Assembly: GCA_016125495.1 (NCBI GenBank) | Contig: WGLQ01000018.1 | Coordinates: 1-32,448, forward strand | Length of the DNA: 32,448 nt | Reading direction: 5' to 3' | From: Hyphomicrobiales bacterium | Lineage (GTDB): Bacteria > Pseudomonadota > Alphaproteobacteria > Rhizobiales > RI-29 | Part shown: piece after piece, positions 31,822 to 32,448 of the stretch | Layout of the letters: the number at the start of each line of letters is the position of its first letter | Position numbering within the stretch: the first letter of the stretch is position 1 | Made by a program: the position numbers and the translations under genes | The notes under the pieces: generated by a model | Told to the model about the DNA's origin: nothing | The model's input: the letters and a program-made list of their open reading frames with translations, nothing else | Databases searched by the model: none

Positions 31822-31931
31822 CGGGTCACCTCGACGGGCGGCACCAGGATGGAGGGCCGGCCGAGAGGCAAGCGCAATTCGTCGGCATTGTCACCTGCCG
31901 AGACGGTGACGATGCCGCCGGAGGGCGGCAT
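31797..31931 (-). CDS. possible 44-aa ORF overlapping the monooxygenase start
   Basis: A frame from ATG 31931 to TGA at 31797 would encode a 44-residue peptide (MPPSGGIVTVSAGDNADELR and on), overlapping the first 25 bases of the monooxygenase gene. Codon use looks like a real gene (mostly G/C third positions with sensible residues). No clear ribosome binding site is seen. The same frame runs upstream into the Sel1-like gene in a different phase, so this could equally be a frameshifted tail of that gene or chance. Confidence 0.25.
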   Translation of the reverse strand: MPPSGGIVTVSAGDNADELRLPLGRPSILVPPVEVTRCLPCVSP

Positions 31932-31959
31932 CGTGCGCGGGTCGTTGCCCAAGTGCCGT

Positions 31960-32448
31960 TCAATTGCGCGGCGGTTGGGTCTGCTCGAGTGTGACGAGGC
32001 GCGCCCCGGCCGGAACGCTGCCGAGTTCGGCGGCCTTGCGATACCACTTGATCGCCTTGTCCCGGTCGGGGTGGAGGCCGGCCAGCGAGAGGTCGGCGAC
32101 GTGGGCGGGATCGTAGCTGCGCGCGAGCCGCTCGGCGGCCTCGCGGCTGCCCGATAGCGCGAGATGCTCGAGCAGGAGCCGGGCCGAGGCGACGTCGCTC
32201 TTGTCGAGGTATTCGCGCACGCGGGCAAAGAGCCCGGCGGCATCCTGGTTCGAGATGGGCGCCCCCTCGGGGATCGAAGCGGGGGCCGTGCGCTTTATGG
32301 TCGAGACGCCACCGGTGGGTGCGGACGCGCCTTCGGTTTGGACCTGGACCGGTTCCGGCACGGGCGCCGTGGGTGCCGCGCCATTGCGCTGGCCGTCGAT
32401 GCGGGCGGCATCGGCGGCGTTCGCCTCGGCGCGCGCGAGCGCGGCGCT
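31960..32448 (-). CDS. Sel1-like repeat protein, C-terminal part (cut by window end)
   Basis: The frame ends at a stop at 31960 and is open to the right edge, giving at least 162 residues. The upstream part is Ala-rich (SAALARAEANAADAARIDG), then Pro/Thr-rich, followed by helical repeats: FARVREYLDKSDVASARLLL, LSGSREAAERLARSYDP and KAIKWYRKAAELGSVPAGAR, the last a clear Sel1-like repeat. Such proteins are scaffolds in the periplasm or at the envelope; the N-terminus is missing so location is unknown. The annotated length depends on sequence outside the window, and no start codon should be assigned within it. Confidence 0.75.
   Translation of the reverse strand, partial: SAALARAEANAADAARIDGQRNGAAPTAPVPEPVQVQTEGASAPTGGVSTIKRTAPASIPEGAPISNQDAAGLFARVREYLDKSDVASARLLLEHLALSGSREAAERLARSYDPAHVADLSLAGLHPDRDKAIKWYRKAAELGSVPAGARLVTLEQTQPPRN

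Noticed and set aside
1-32448. tRNA, rRNA, CRISPR, insertion sequence or prophage signs
   Set aside because: I saw no cloverleaf-like sequence, regularly spaced repeats, transposase motifs or phage genes on either strand, though a covariance-model scan was not possible here.

Overview
The window is GC-rich (about two thirds G+C by eye) and reads as chromosomal DNA of an alphaproteobacterium, probably Hyphomicrobiales or a near relative. That placement is an inference from the very high third-position GC, Tat-type signal peptides, a P450 paired with a small 3Fe-4S-type ferredoxin, and the mixture of ABC and TRAP importers with many SDR enzymes. I see no tRNA, rRNA, CRISPR array, transposase or phage gene. 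All gene assignments come from reading motifs, with no database search.

Left end (1-4826): two tandem 36-codon genes for tiny exported peptides and a clear terminator; an orphan bacterial release-factor-like (baeRF) protein; a YebC/PmpR regulator; a DUF6152-like and a DUF6644-like exported/membrane pair; and an AEC-family transporter.

Catabolic block A (4850-10583, minus strand) looks like one six-gene operon: substrate-binding protein, ATPase, a fused double permease, an SDR dehydrogenase, a cytochrome P450 and its ferredoxin. It suggests import, hydroxylation and then oxidation of a small organic molecule. A separate beta-hydroxyacid-dehydrogenase-like gene lies just upstream.

Catabolic block B (11786-21683) alternates strands and holds an Old Yellow Enzyme-like reductase, a tandem EthD-domain protein translationally coupled to a fumarylacetoacetase-fold hydrolase and preceded by a cupin, a TauD/TfdA dioxygenase, a sugar-isomerase-like TIM barrel, an SDR, an amidohydrolase, and a cysteine-dioxygenase-like cupin / SDR / ThuA-like set. 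Convergent neighbours overlap by 4-18 bases. Blocks A and B share a TGTATACA palindrome in the promoter regions of the ABC/P450 operon and of the cupin-FAH-EthD operon, so they may form one regulon. I cannot name the substrate; this is the best candidate here for an undescribed pathway.

Block C (21714-26945): a TRAP importer (DctP, DctQ, DctM) followed by a proline-racemase-family enzyme, with a divergent GlxA/AraC-type regulator. The racemase has Gly where the second catalytic Cys or Thr is expected.

Right end (26972-32448): two exported proteins of unknown function in tandem, one with motifs resembling a metal-dependent hydrolase and the other with cysteine-bearing repeats and a C-terminal beta-type domain; an FAD-dependent monooxygenase; and the C-terminal part of a Sel1-like repeat protein running off the window.
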